A model generated the notes under the pieces. It did no database searches, was not told the origin of the DNA, and was given only the letters and a program-made list of their open reading frames with translations. The position numbers and the translations under genes were made by a program. Below are positions 42,160-51,508 of a stretch of DNA of 64,000 nucleotides, in pieces. This stretch comes from Nonomuraea wenchangensis. GTDB taxonomy: Bacteria > Actinomycetota > Actinomycetes > Streptosporangiales > Streptosporangiaceae. How positions within the stretch are numbered: the first letter of the stretch is position 1; every line of letters starts with the position of its first letter. The stretch covers positions 186,001 through 250,000 of the forward strand of contig NZ_FOHX01000001.1 of assembly GCF_900111685.1 (NCBI RefSeq), given 5' to 3'.

Positions 42160-43992
42160 ATGACCATGCCGGACCTCGAACATGCGCTGGACGCGCTGGC
42201 TGGGCGCGTCACGTCGCTGCGTGAGGCGAGGACCGCCTATCCCAACGACCTGGCGCCCACGCTCGACGCGACCCTCGCCGAGCTCGACACTGCCGTCGAG
42301 CTGCTGGCCGAGGCGCGCGAGCAGCTGCGCAAGGCCCCCAAACGCACGACGGGCAGGAAGGACGGCGCGCAGCGCGAGCTGAAGCTGCTGCGGCAGGTGT
42401 TCCGGGCGTTCCCGGTGCCGGTGATCGTGCTCGACGGCGGTGGCGTGGTCAGGCGGATCAACCCCGAGACCTCGCAGATGCTGGGCAGCCCGGACGGCTA
42501 TCTGGTCGGGCGCTCGTTCCCGCTGCTGGTGGACGTGTCGCGGCGGGCGGCGTTCCGCTCGCACCTGACGTCGGTGCTGCAGACCGGGCAACCGTCGGCG
42601 TTCGAGACCCGGCTGGCTCACCAGGGGCGCACCCACACCGTGCAGGTGGCGCTGACCAGGCTGACGATGCCGGGCGAGCCGCAGCAGATGGTGGCGGCCG
42701 TGGCGCTGCCGACGGAGGTGCAGCTTCCCGAGCCGGGCGCGCGGCGGCCCGAGCAGTCCGACGGCGCGCTGCTCATCGCCGCGGCCAAGCGGCAGGACCT
42801 GCTGGTCAAGATGGGCAAGCTGCTGCTGGACGAGCAGGCGCTGCTGCGCCCGGTCGCGGTGGCGCGGGCCACCCGCCTGCTGGCGGCCGAGTGGGCCGAC
42901 TGGGTGATCGCCGATCTCGTACGTGACGGGCTGGCCCGCCGCTCGGCGGTGATGGGGCCGAAGAACCTGCCGGTCGCGGGGCTGGTCCGGCAGGTCGAGG
43001 CGAGCGACCCGATGGGCAGCCAGGTGGTGCTGCAGGTGCTGGAGCGGCGCACGGGCGTCGTCCAGGAGATGGTGGACGACGAGACGCTGTTTGGCTTCTC
43101 CGCCGAGGGGCCGCTGCTGACGGCGATGGGCGCGGGCTCGCTGGTGTGCGTGCCGATCGGCAACGGTGACGGCGCCCTGACGCTGGTGCGCGGGCACGAC
43201 CGGCCGCCGTTCACGCTGGCGGACCTCGCGGTGCTGCAGGAGGTCGGGCTCCAGCTCGGCCTCGCGGTACGCGCCCAGAGCAGTTACCAGAGCCGTTCGC
43301 GGGCGGCGGACGCGCTGTCGGCGAGCGTCGCGCCGCGCAACCTGCCCGATGTGCCCGGCTACGAGGCCGCGGCCGTCTACCATCCCGGCTCGTCGGTGGG
43401 CGCGGAGTTCTACGACGTGTTCCCGGTCTCGAAGGGCTGGGGCTTCGCGCTGGGCGGCGCGGCGGGCAAGGGCGAGGAGGCCGCCTCGGTCAGCGCCATG
43501 GTGCGCGGCGGCCTGCGGGTGCTGAGCGCCTGGGAGTCCGATCCGGACCTGGTGATGCGCAAGGTCAACGAGGCGCTGGTGGCGCAGGGCACGGGCATGT
43601 TCGTGATGGCCGTGGCCGGGTTCGTCAAGGGCCGCACGCTGCGCATGTCGTCGGCGGGGCACCATCCGGCGGTGCTGCTGCAGCCCGACGGGGGCGTGCG
43701 CTACGCGGCCGGCGGCGGCGTGCCTCTGGGCATCGCGCCCGAGGCGGAGACGAGCGTGGAGACGCTGACGGTGGCTCCCGGGGAGACGCTGGTGCTCTAT
43801 TCGGAGGGCCTGATCTCCTCCAGGAACGACCGGGGCGAGCCGTACGGCGAGGAGCGACTGGCCGATGTGCTGGCCAGATGCGCAGGTCAGGCGCCCAGCG
43901 CGGTGGTGAAGGCGGTCGAGGAGGACCGCAATCTGTTCTCCGGCGGCCAGGTTTGGGATGAGATCGTGGTGTTCGCGCTACGCGGTGTCTGA
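42160..43992 (+). CDS. PAS/GAF/SpoIIE-type phosphatase-like protein lacking metal ligands
   Basis: A 610-residue regulator: N-terminal coiled coil (about 1-60), PAS (75-190; VFRAFPVPVIVLDGGGVV), GAF (200-375; LLVKMGKLLLDEQ, GSLVCVPIGNGDGALTLV), PPM/SpoIIE domain (about 385-610). The catalytic domain departs from consensus: the metal site GGDFYD reads GAE (E416) FYD, GDV-GKG reads GGAAGKG (G433), and the terminal DD-x-T is DEIVVF. It is therefore probably a pseudo-phosphatase or altered in metal use. STAGHHPAVLLQPDG is intact. Divergent from the ANTAR gene. Confidence 0.85.
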   Translation: MTMPDLEHALDALAGRVTSLREARTAYPNDLAPTLDATLAELDTAVELLAEAREQLRKAPKRTTGRKDGAQRELKLLRQVFRAFPVPVIVLDGGGVVRRINPETSQMLGSPDGYLVGRSFPLLVDVSRRAAFRSHLTSVLQTGQPSAFETRLAHQGRTHTVQVALTRLTMPGEPQQMVAAVALPTEVQLPEPGARRPEQSDGALLIAAAKRQDLLVKMGKLLLDEQALLRPVAVARATRLLAAEWADWVIADLVRDGLARRSAVMGPKNLPVAGLVRQVEASDPMGSQVVLQVLERRTGVVQEMVDDETLFGFSAEGPLLTAMGAGSLVCVPIGNGDGALTLVRGHDRPPFTLADLAVLQEVGLQLGLAVRAQSSYQSRSRAADALSASVAPRNLPDVPGYEAAAVYHPGSSVGAEFYDVFPVSKGWGFALGGAAGKGEEAASVSAMVRGGLRVLSAWESDPDLVMRKVNEALVAQGTGMFVMAVAGFVKGRTLRMSSAGHHPAVLLQPDGGVRYAAGGGVPLGIAPEAETSVETLTVAPGETLVLYSEGLISSRNDRGEPYGEERLADVLARCAGQAPSAVVKAVEEDRNLFSGGQVWDEIVVFALRGV

Positions 43993-44001
43993 GTTGTGGG
44001 G

Positions 44002-44028
44002 GTTTGCGATCGCGGCAAACCTGGGTAT
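44002..44028 (+). promoter_or_regulatory. SigF/SigB-type promoter
   Basis: GTTT-N17-GGGTAT matches the mycobacterial SigF consensus GTTT-N15-17-GGGTAT exactly and is close to the streptomycete SigB-type GNNT-N14-16-GGGTA(C/T). It is 76 bp before the GT4 ATG. The SigB-like sigma gene at 40051-40821 lies just upstream. Confidence 0.55.
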
Positions 44029-44103
44029 TCTCTAGGGCACAGCCTTTCCGTGCCTAAGACGCAGGCACACCTTCTGACGCTTTTCACGTTGCTGAGGTGT
44101 GCC

Positions 44104-45207
44104 ATGAACATCGCGATCGTCGCTTCCGCCGGAGGCAGCCAGCGCCACCGTCTGCTCGCCGTCGCCCGCGAGCTGGGCCGCGAGCACCACGTCACCATCT
44201 ACTCCCGCCGTGACAACGCCGACGGCAAGCCCAAGACGAGGGTGGCCCCGGGTGTCACGCTGGAGCAGCTGGACGTGGGCCCGGCCAGGGACCTGCCCGC
44301 CGACGACGTGCTGCCCTACCTGAACGACCTCGGCGACCACCTCTCCAAGCGGTGGAACCACGACCGTCCCGACGTGATCCACGCGCACTCCTGGACCTGG
44401 GGCCTGGCCGCCGTGGCCGGCGCGCAGGGGTTGTCGGTGCCGGTGACGCAGACGTTCCACACCGTCGACACCGCGCATAAGGACGTCGAGCGGGCGCTCG
44501 GCCGCCGCGCCCGCGCCGTCATCGCCGGCTCGGGCGACGAGGAGTCCGCGCTGATCCGGCTCGGCGTGCCGCGCAACAACATCGCGATCGTGCCCCCGGG
44601 CGTCGACACCGAGCGTTTCCAGCGGCGCGGGCCCGTCGCCACCCGCGGCTCCCACAAGCGGCTGCTGCACGTCGGCCCGCTCACCCCCGACCGCGGCGCG
44701 CACACCATCGTGCGGGCGCTGCAGGGCCTGCAGGACGTCGAGCTGGTCATCGCCGGCGGCCCCGAGCCCGAGGACCTGGACGCCGACCGCGACGCCCGCC
44801 GCCTGCGCGTGCTGGCCGAGCAGCTCGGCGTCGCCGACCGCGTGACGCTGCTGGGCCAGGTCAAGCGCCCGGCCGTGCCGAAGCTCATGCGCAGCGCGGA
44901 CGCCGTGGTGTCGGTGCCGCGCGAGGCCGCGAGCGGGATCGTCGCGCTGGAGGCCATGGCCTGCGGCGTGCCGGTCATCGCCTCGGCCGTCGGCGCGCAC
45001 CTCGACTCCGTCATCGACGGCGTGACCGGCCTGCTGGTGCCGCCGGACCGCCCCGCCCGCACCGCGCGACTCGCCCGCGAGCTGCTCCAGGACCCGACGC
45101 TGCGCACCGCGCTCGGCTACGCGGGCGCCGACCGGGCGCGCTCGCGCTACTCCTGGGAGCGGGTCAGCCAGGAACTCGTACGGGTGTACGAGGCCGCCTG
45201 CGCCTGA
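44104..45207 (+). CDS. GT4-family glycosyltransferase
   Basis: A 367-residue GT-B glycosyltransferase: N-terminal domain (IVASAGGSQRHRLLAVAREL, VIHAHSWTWGLAAVAG, VTQTFHTVDTAH), C-terminal domain with LLHVGPLTPDRGAHTIV and the E-x7-E motif around EAASGIVALEAMACGVPVIA. Retaining mechanism expected. Substrate unknown; perhaps a storage or surface glucan. ATG at 44104 with GAGGTG upstream. Likely stress-induced through the SigF-type promoter. Confidence 0.85.
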   Translation: MNIAIVASAGGSQRHRLLAVARELGREHHVTIYSRRDNADGKPKTRVAPGVTLEQLDVGPARDLPADDVLPYLNDLGDHLSKRWNHDRPDVIHAHSWTWGLAAVAGAQGLSVPVTQTFHTVDTAHKDVERALGRRARAVIAGSGDEESALIRLGVPRNNIAIVPPGVDTERFQRRGPVATRGSHKRLLHVGPLTPDRGAHTIVRALQGLQDVELVIAGGPEPEDLDADRDARRLRVLAEQLGVADRVTLLGQVKRPAVPKLMRSADAVVSVPREAASGIVALEAMACGVPVIASAVGAHLDSVIDGVTGLLVPPDRPARTARLARELLQDPTLRTALGYAGADRARSRYSWERVSQELVRVYEAACA

Positions 45208-45227
45208 CGATCACGCGAACACCTCAC

Positions 45228-45258
45228 CGGCTCCGGCAGGGCTTCCCTGCCGGAGCCG
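45228..45258. terminator. bidirectional hairpin terminator
   Basis: 14-bp perfect arms CGGCTCCGGCAGGG and CCCTGCCGGAGCCG with loop CTT, between the convergent GT4 and PucR-type genes. Confidence 0.8.
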
Positions 45259-45273
45259 TTCGCGTTGCTCCGG

Positions 45274-46353
45274 CTACGGGCCCTCCTGGCGGCACAGGCG
45301 CGCGGCCTTGAGCCCCAGGTGGACGGCCAGGCGGTCGTCGCCGTCCGACAGGTCCCGGCCGGTCAGGCGCTCGGCCTTGCCCAGCCGGTAGTAGAGGGTC
45401 TGGCGGTGGACGCCCAGCTCGGCGGCGGCCTTCTGGGCGTGGCCGCCCTGGTCGAGGTAGACCTCCACGGTCTGGGCCAGCTCGTCGTCCAGCGCCGCGA
45501 CCTCGGCCGCCAGCTCGCGCAGGTCCGGCAGGCCGAGCCGGGCCAGCAGGCGGTGCACGCCCAGGTCCTCCCAGCGGGCGACGGGGGCGTACCGGGGGAA
45601 GTGCTCGGCGATGCGCAGCGCCTGACGGGCCTCGCGCCAGCTCAGCCAGGCGTCGGCCAGGTCCGTACGGGGTGCGCCGACGCCGGCGGCGGTGCCGTAC
45701 GCGCTCCGCACGGTCTGCGCCACCTCCCCCGCCAGGTACGCGGGGGCGAGCAGGGCGACCGGCGAGCCGGGGCGCGCCAGCACCCCGCGCGGCAGCGTCC
45801 ACAGGGCGGCGACCCGCTCCTGCGACTCGCGTACCGCGATGGCCGTGACCGGGCCGGTGACCGGGCCGGCCGCCTCGACGGCGGCTCCCGCGCGCTCCTC
45901 CGGGTCGGCCGAGAACAGCGCGAGCAGCCCCCGCCCGAGGTCGCTGCGGCTCCTCGCCTCCTGGGCGAGCGCGGCGGCGGCCCTCGCCACGAGCGGCGCG
46001 GCGGCGGCCAGCCGTTCGTCGGTGAGGGCGCCGGAGTCGAGCAGCCACAGGTAGCCGTAGGTGACCTCGCCGTGCCGGAGCGGCCAGCACACCCGGGCGA
46101 GGACCCCGAGCGCGGCGTCGGCCGGGATCCGCACCGGGCCCGCCGCGCGGGCGATGCCGTAGCGTTCGAAGTAGTCGCGCACCTCGCCGCTGGCCCGCCT
46201 GCGCAGGATCGACTCCTGGCGGACCGTGTCGATGTCGCCGTGCTGCGCGCCATAAGCGAGCAGCCGGAACGAGCGGTCCTCCAGCGTGGCGGAGGCGCCC
46301 AGCCGGGCGGCGATCTCGTCCACGGTCTCTTGTAGAGCTGCCGGGTCATACAT
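45274..46353 (-). CDS. PucR-family regulator of proline utilisation
   Basis: A 359-residue regulator: N-terminal GAF-like sensory part, GGDEF-related central domain and C-terminal PucR HTH (LGVHRQTLYYRLGKAERLTG near the end, preceded by AQKAAAELG). Directly divergent from proline dehydrogenase and P5C dehydrogenase, it is the probable counterpart of streptomycete PutR-type activators. ATG at 46353 (MYDPAAL) is preferred; a longer start at 46374 exists. An 18-bp palindrome overlaps its start, suggesting autoregulation. Confidence 0.8.
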   Translation of the reverse strand: MYDPAALQETVDEIAARLGASATLEDRSFRLLAYGAQHGDIDTVRQESILRRRASGEVRDYFERYGIARAAGPVRIPADAALGVLARVCWPLRHGEVTYGYLWLLDSGALTDERLAAAAPLVARAAAALAQEARSRSDLGRGLLALFSADPEERAGAAVEAAGPVTGPVTAIAVRESQERVAALWTLPRGVLARPGSPVALLAPAYLAGEVAQTVRSAYGTAAGVGAPRTDLADAWLSWREARQALRIAEHFPRYAPVARWEDLGVHRLLARLGLPDLRELAAEVAALDDELAQTVEVYLDQGGHAQKAAAELGVHRQTLYYRLGKAERLTGRDLSDGDDRLAVHLGLKAARLCRQEGP

Positions 46354-46362
46354 TTGTATGAC
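46345..46362. promoter_or_regulatory. perfect 18-bp palindrome, put operator candidate
   Basis: GTCATACA-TT-TGTATGAC: 8-bp perfect arms, overlapping the PucR-type ATG and 69 bp upstream of proline dehydrogenase. It is the only such repeat in this divergent region and is AT-rich, so a good operator candidate for the regulator. Confidence 0.6.
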
Positions 46363-46430
46363 AGCCTGCCACAAGAGGCGTTACGCCCGTCAATGGACCC
46401 CTCTGAGCTGGGATTTCTAGACTTGAGCAC

Positions 46431-47348
46431 ATGCTCGGTCAACTGCTGCTCGCCGCTTCCAGGAGTGGCCTCGTCCGCCGCTCCGTGTCAGGCTTCCCGC
46501 TCACCAACAAGGTGGTCCAGCGGTTCGTCGCGGGCGAGAGCGTCGAGGAGGCCCGCGTCGCCGTCGAACGCCTCCGTGACGCCAACCTGGCCGTGACCAT
46601 CGACCACCTCGGCGAGGAGACGCTCGACGCGGACGCCGCCAAGGCCACCGCCGGCGCGTACATCACGCTGCTGGAGGCGCTGCGCCCGCTGGGGCTGGGC
46701 GCGCGCGGCGAGGTGTCGGTCAAGCTGTCGGCCGTCGGGCAGCGGCTCGACGACGCCATGGCGCTGGAGCACGCCCGCGAGATCTGCGCGGCCGCCGCGC
46801 TCAACGGCTCGACCGTGACCCTCGACATGGAGGACCACACCACCGTCGACTCCACCCTCGCCATCCTGCGCAAGCTGCGCGAGGACCACCCGGAGACGGG
46901 CGTGGCCGTCCAGGCGTACCTGTTCCGCAGCGAGGCGGACTGCCGCGACCTGTCCGCCGAGGGCTCCCGCGTACGGCTGGTCAAGGGCGCCTACCGCGAG
47001 CCCGCCTCCGTCGCCCACCAGAGCAAGGCCGAGGTCGACAAGGCGTACGTGCGATGCCTGCGGATCCTCATGGCGGGGAAGGGTTACCCCATGGTGGCGA
47101 CGCACGACGACCGCCTGATCGCGATCACGGAGCTGCTCGCCGACCGTCACGGGCGGTCGATCGGCGACCACGAGTTCCAGATGCTCTACGGAATCCGGAC
47201 CGACCGGCAGGAGTCCCTGGCGGGCGCCGGTCACACGGTCCGCGTCTACGTCCCGTACGGCGACGACTGGTACGGCTACTTCATGCGCCGCCTGGCGGAG
47301 CGCCCGGCCAACGTCGCCTTCTTCCTTCGCGCCCTTGGGGGTAAGTAA
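46431..47348 (+). CDS. proline dehydrogenase
   Basis: A 305-residue monofunctional FAD-dependent PRODH (beta/alpha)8 barrel: oxidises proline to P5C, electrons to the respiratory chain. Conserved segments are NLAVTIDHLGEE, VSVKLSAVGQ, VTLDMEDHTTVDST, AVQAYLFRSEADC, RLVKGAYREP, and the C-terminal GHTVRVYVPYG-WYGYFMRRLAERP that binds substrate. Followed immediately by P5C dehydrogenase. Confidence 0.92.
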   Translation: MLGQLLLAASRSGLVRRSVSGFPLTNKVVQRFVAGESVEEARVAVERLRDANLAVTIDHLGEETLDADAAKATAGAYITLLEALRPLGLGARGEVSVKLSAVGQRLDDAMALEHAREICAAAALNGSTVTLDMEDHTTVDSTLAILRKLREDHPETGVAVQAYLFRSEADCRDLSAEGSRVRLVKGAYREPASVAHQSKAEVDKAYVRCLRILMAGKGYPMVATHDDRLIAITELLADRHGRSIGDHEFQMLYGIRTDRQESLAGAGHTVRVYVPYGDDWYGYFMRRLAERPANVAFFLRALGGK

Positions 47349-48974
<1,626 letters not shown>

Positions 48975-48997
48975 GTCCCTGATCGTGCCGCGTCACC

Positions 48998-49025
48998 GAG
49001 CCCCCGGGGTGTTCCCCGGGGGCTC
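48998..49025 (+). terminator. terminator after pruA
   Basis: GAGCCCCCGGGG-TGTT-CCCCGGGGGCTC: 12-bp perfect arms and a 4-base loop, 23 bp after the pruA stop. Confidence 0.8.
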
Positions 49026-49080
49026 GTGGCGTGATGTGCAACAGTTGTGTCGTTGACGCCACGCCGCCGCCGCGACCAGC

Positions 49081-50052
49081 ATGAAAGGCATGCAGCGGAG
49101 GATCGTGGTCGTCGTCTTCCCCGGCTTCCAGCTCCTCGATCTGGCCGGGCCCGCCGACGTGTTCGGCACGGCGGAGCTGGTCGTGCCCGGCTCCTACCGG
49201 GTCGAGGTGGTCGCGCCGGGCGGCGGTCTCGTGCCCGCGGGCAACGGCGTCACGGTCGCGGCGAGCGCCCTCGACGAGGTCGAGGGGCCGATCGACACGC
49301 TGATGGTGGCTGGTGGCCTGTCGGTGCCCGGGCACCTGGCCGACGCCGGGCTGGTCGGCGGCATCGCGGCGCTGGCCGGGGCGGCGCGGCGTACCGCGTC
49401 GGTGTGCAACGGGGCGTTCCTGCTGGCCGAGGCCGGCCTCCTGGAACGCCGCCGGGCCACCACCCACTGGCTGAGCGCCGGCGAGCTGCGCGCGCGTTAC
49501 CCGGACGTCGAGGTGGACGCCGACCCGCTCTACATCGAGGACGGCCACGTCTGGACCTCGGCCGGGGTGCTGTCCGGGGTCGATCTCGCGCTGGCGCTCG
49601 TGGCCAGGGACCTCGGGCACGAGACGGCCGGGCGGGTCGCCCGGGGGCTCGTCGTCTACCTGCACCGGCCCGGCGGGCAGAGCCAGTTCAGCCTGCCGAT
49701 GGCGGCGCTGACGCCGCGCAGCGAGCCGCTGCGTGAGCTGCAGGCGTACATCGACGCCCATCCCCGCGCCGACCTCAGCGTGCCCGCGCTCGCCGCGCGG
49801 GCGGGCATGAGCGAGCGGCACTTCTCCCGCGTCTTCACCCGCCAGACCGGGCTCTCCCCCGGCCGGTACGTCGAGCGCAGCCGCGCCGACGCCGCCCGGC
49901 GGCTCCTGGAGACCACCGACCATCCGCTGGAGACGGTGGCCAGGCGGTCCGGGCTCGGGACGGCCGAGACGCTCTACCGCGTCTTCCGCCGCCACTGGCG
50001 GGTCTCACCCGGCGACCACCGCCGCCGGTTCTCATCACCTAAGGAGCATTGA
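49081..50052 (+). CDS. GlxA-family AraC-type regulator with DJ-1/PfpI domain
   Basis: A 323-residue protein: N-terminal DJ-1/PfpI domain (1-190; VVVFPGFQLLDLAGPADVFG, nucleophile elbow region SVCNGAFLLAEAGLL) and C-terminal AraC HTH (about 220-320; AARAGMSERHFSRVFTRQTG, RSGLGTAETLYRVFRRHW). Such GlxA-type proteins regulate carbon or nitrogen genes. The next gene encodes a free DJ-1 protein in the same operon, two bases downstream. Effector unknown. Confidence 0.88.
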   Translation: MKGMQRRIVVVVFPGFQLLDLAGPADVFGTAELVVPGSYRVEVVAPGGGLVPAGNGVTVAASALDEVEGPIDTLMVAGGLSVPGHLADAGLVGGIAALAGAARRTASVCNGAFLLAEAGLLERRRATTHWLSAGELRARYPDVEVDADPLYIEDGHVWTSAGVLSGVDLALALVARDLGHETAGRVARGLVVYLHRPGGQSQFSLPMAALTPRSEPLRELQAYIDAHPRADLSVPALAARAGMSERHFSRVFTRQTGLSPGRYVERSRADAARRLLETTDHPLETVARRSGLGTAETLYRVFRRHWRVSPGDHRRRFSSPKEH

Positions 50053-50054
50053 CG

Positions 50055-50678
50055 ATGCACGTGGCCATCCCTCTCTATCCCCGTTTCACGGCACTGGACG
50101 CGGTCGGGCCCTATACGGTGCTCGCCTTCGCGCCCGGCTGGCGAGTGACGTTCGTCGCGGCCGAGCCGGGCCCGGTGACCGACGACCGGGGCGCGCTCAG
50201 CCTCGCCGCCACCGCCTCCTACGACGACGTGCCCGACCCCGACGTGATCGTGGTGCCCGGCGGCCCCGGCACCTTCGACGCGCTCGCCGACGAGGCCCTG
50301 CTCGGCTGGATCCGGCGGGCGCACGAGCGTACGAGCTGGACGACGTCCGTGTGCAGCGGCTCCCTGCTGCTCGGCGCGGCCGGCCTGCTCGACGGCCTGA
50401 GCGCCACCACCCACTGGGCGGCGCTGGAGCTGCTGCGGCAGTACGGGGCGGAGCCGGTGAGCGAGCGCACGGTCGTCCAGGGCAAGGTGGTGACGGCGGC
50501 CGGGGTGTCGGCGGGCATCGACATGGCGCTGACGCTGCTGGCGCGGGCCAGGGACGAGGAGACGGCGCAGGCGGTGCAGCTCGCCATCGAGTACGACCCG
50601 CGGCCGCCGTTCGACGCGGGCTCGCCGCGTACGGCGCCGGCGGGCCTCACCGACCGCGCCCTCCAGCTCATCGTCTGA
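50055..50678 (+). CDS. DJ-1/PfpI-family protein
   Basis: A 207-residue protein: MHVAIPLYPRFTALDAVGPY, VVPGGPGTFD, and the nucleophile elbow SVCSGSLLLGAAGLLDG with the conserved Cys. Isonitrile hydratase-like members have this length and motif; protease activity should not be assumed. ATG at 50055, with AAGGAG upstream inside the end of the GlxA gene. Probably works with or is regulated by the upstream GlxA protein. Confidence 0.85.
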   Translation: MHVAIPLYPRFTALDAVGPYTVLAFAPGWRVTFVAAEPGPVTDDRGALSLAATASYDDVPDPDVIVVPGGPGTFDALADEALLGWIRRAHERTSWTTSVCSGSLLLGAAGLLDGLSATTHWAALELLRQYGAEPVSERTVVQGKVVTAAGVSAGIDMALTLLARARDEETAQAVQLAIEYDPRPPFDAGSPRTAPAGLTDRALQLIV

Positions 50679-50698
50679 CCTCCACGCATCCGTGGGCC

Positions 50699-50732
50699 GA
50701 GGGGGCCTCCCTGACCGAGGGGAGGCCCCCTC
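50699..50732. terminator. hairpin between convergent DJ-1 and ArsR-type genes
   Basis: 13-bp perfect arms GAGGGGGCCTCCC and GGGAGGCCCCCTC around an 8-base loop, immediately after the DJ-1 gene. Confidence 0.8.
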
Positions 50733-50733
50733 G

Positions 50734-50838
50734 TCACGCCGGCTCACCCTCGTGTCACGCCGGACCAGCCTCCTGTCACGCCGGACCAGCCTCTTGGCCC
50801 GCCGGATCAGCCTCTTGGCCCGCCGCTTCATCCTCGGG
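50734..50838. repeat. five 21-bp tandem repeats over the end of the ArsR-type gene
   Basis: Units at 50734, 50755, 50776, 50797 and 50818, of the form TCACGCCGGACCAGCCTCCTG. Three units start TCA (an in-frame TGA on the minus strand) and two start GCC (Gly). The gene stops in the third unit, so the repeats encode the C-terminal GQEADPAGQEAGPA and continue past the stop. Confidence 0.85.
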
Positions 50839-51435
50839 AACGGCGCCCAGCGGCAGCACGTCGAAGTGGATCACCACGTGCCCGGTCGACGGATCACGGC
50901 CCTCCTCCGCCGCCTCGGCCTGCCTGCCGTCCGCGACCGTACGGTAGCGCTCCAGCACCTCCAGCACCTGATCGCGCAGCTCGGCGGTCTCCTCCACGGT
51001 GAGCCGCAGCGACCGGCGCCCGAACCCGCTCGCCTCCACCCACTCCGCCGGCGCCCGTGACGCCCCTTCCCGCCATCTCGCCAGCTCGCTCCCCCGCTGG
51101 CGTACGAGGTCGTCCAGCAGGACCTCCAGGGCGCTGGCCGCCTCGGCGTCGGGCGGCGCGTCGCCGTAGGTGAAGCCGCCGGGCACGACCCGCCAGTATT
51201 TCTCCTTGCCCCGCCCCATCCCGGCCGCGACCTCGATCATGCCGTGCCTGGCCAGCTCCCTGAGGTGGTAGCTCGTCGCTCCGGTGTTCTCCCCGAGCAG
51301 CGCGGCGAGGCCGGTCGCGGTCGCCGGGCCGCGCTCGTCGAGCAGCTCGTAGATGCGCAGTCGCAGCGGGTGCGCGAACGACTTCAGCGCGTTCGCGTCA
51401 AGCGTACGGGCGGAGAAGCTCTTGCTCTTTCTCAC
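50776..51435 (-). CDS. ArsR-family winged-helix regulator
   Basis: A 219-residue regulator: winged HTH at about 10-85 (FAHPLRLRIYELLDERG, ATGLAALLGENTGATSYHLR, LARHGMIEV) followed by an alpha-helical C-terminal region and a repeat-encoded tail GQEADPAGQEAGPA. Start GTG at 51435 (VRKSKSFSARTL); a GTG at 51471 would add 12 residues. It is divergent from the MFS exporter and probably represses it. A palindrome CTTTGCAAAG lies between them. Confidence 0.8.
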   Translation of the reverse strand: MRKSKSFSARTLDANALKSFAHPLRLRIYELLDERGPATATGLAALLGENTGATSYHLRELARHGMIEVAAGMGRGKEKYWRVVPGGFTYGDAPPDAEAASALEVLLDDLVRQRGSELARWREGASRAPAEWVEASGFGRRSLRLTVEETAELRDQVLEVLERYRTVADGRQAEAAEEGRDPSTGHVVIHFDVLPLGAVPEDEAAGQEADPAGQEAGPA

Positions 51436-51447
51436 GTGCAAGCCTAT

Positions 51448-51457
51448 CTTTGCAAAG
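51448..51457. promoter_or_regulatory. short palindrome in ArsR/MFS divergent region
   Basis: CTTTGCAAAG, a perfect 10-bp palindrome inside an AT-rich stretch, 13 bp upstream of the regulator's GTG and about 50 bp before the MFS ATG. TGCA also recurs at 51474-51477. Weak operator candidate. Confidence 0.25.
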
Positions 51458-51508
51458 AAATCTATGCACACTTTTCCTTGTAAGCCTTCACCCTACTGGA
51501 GTCATGTC

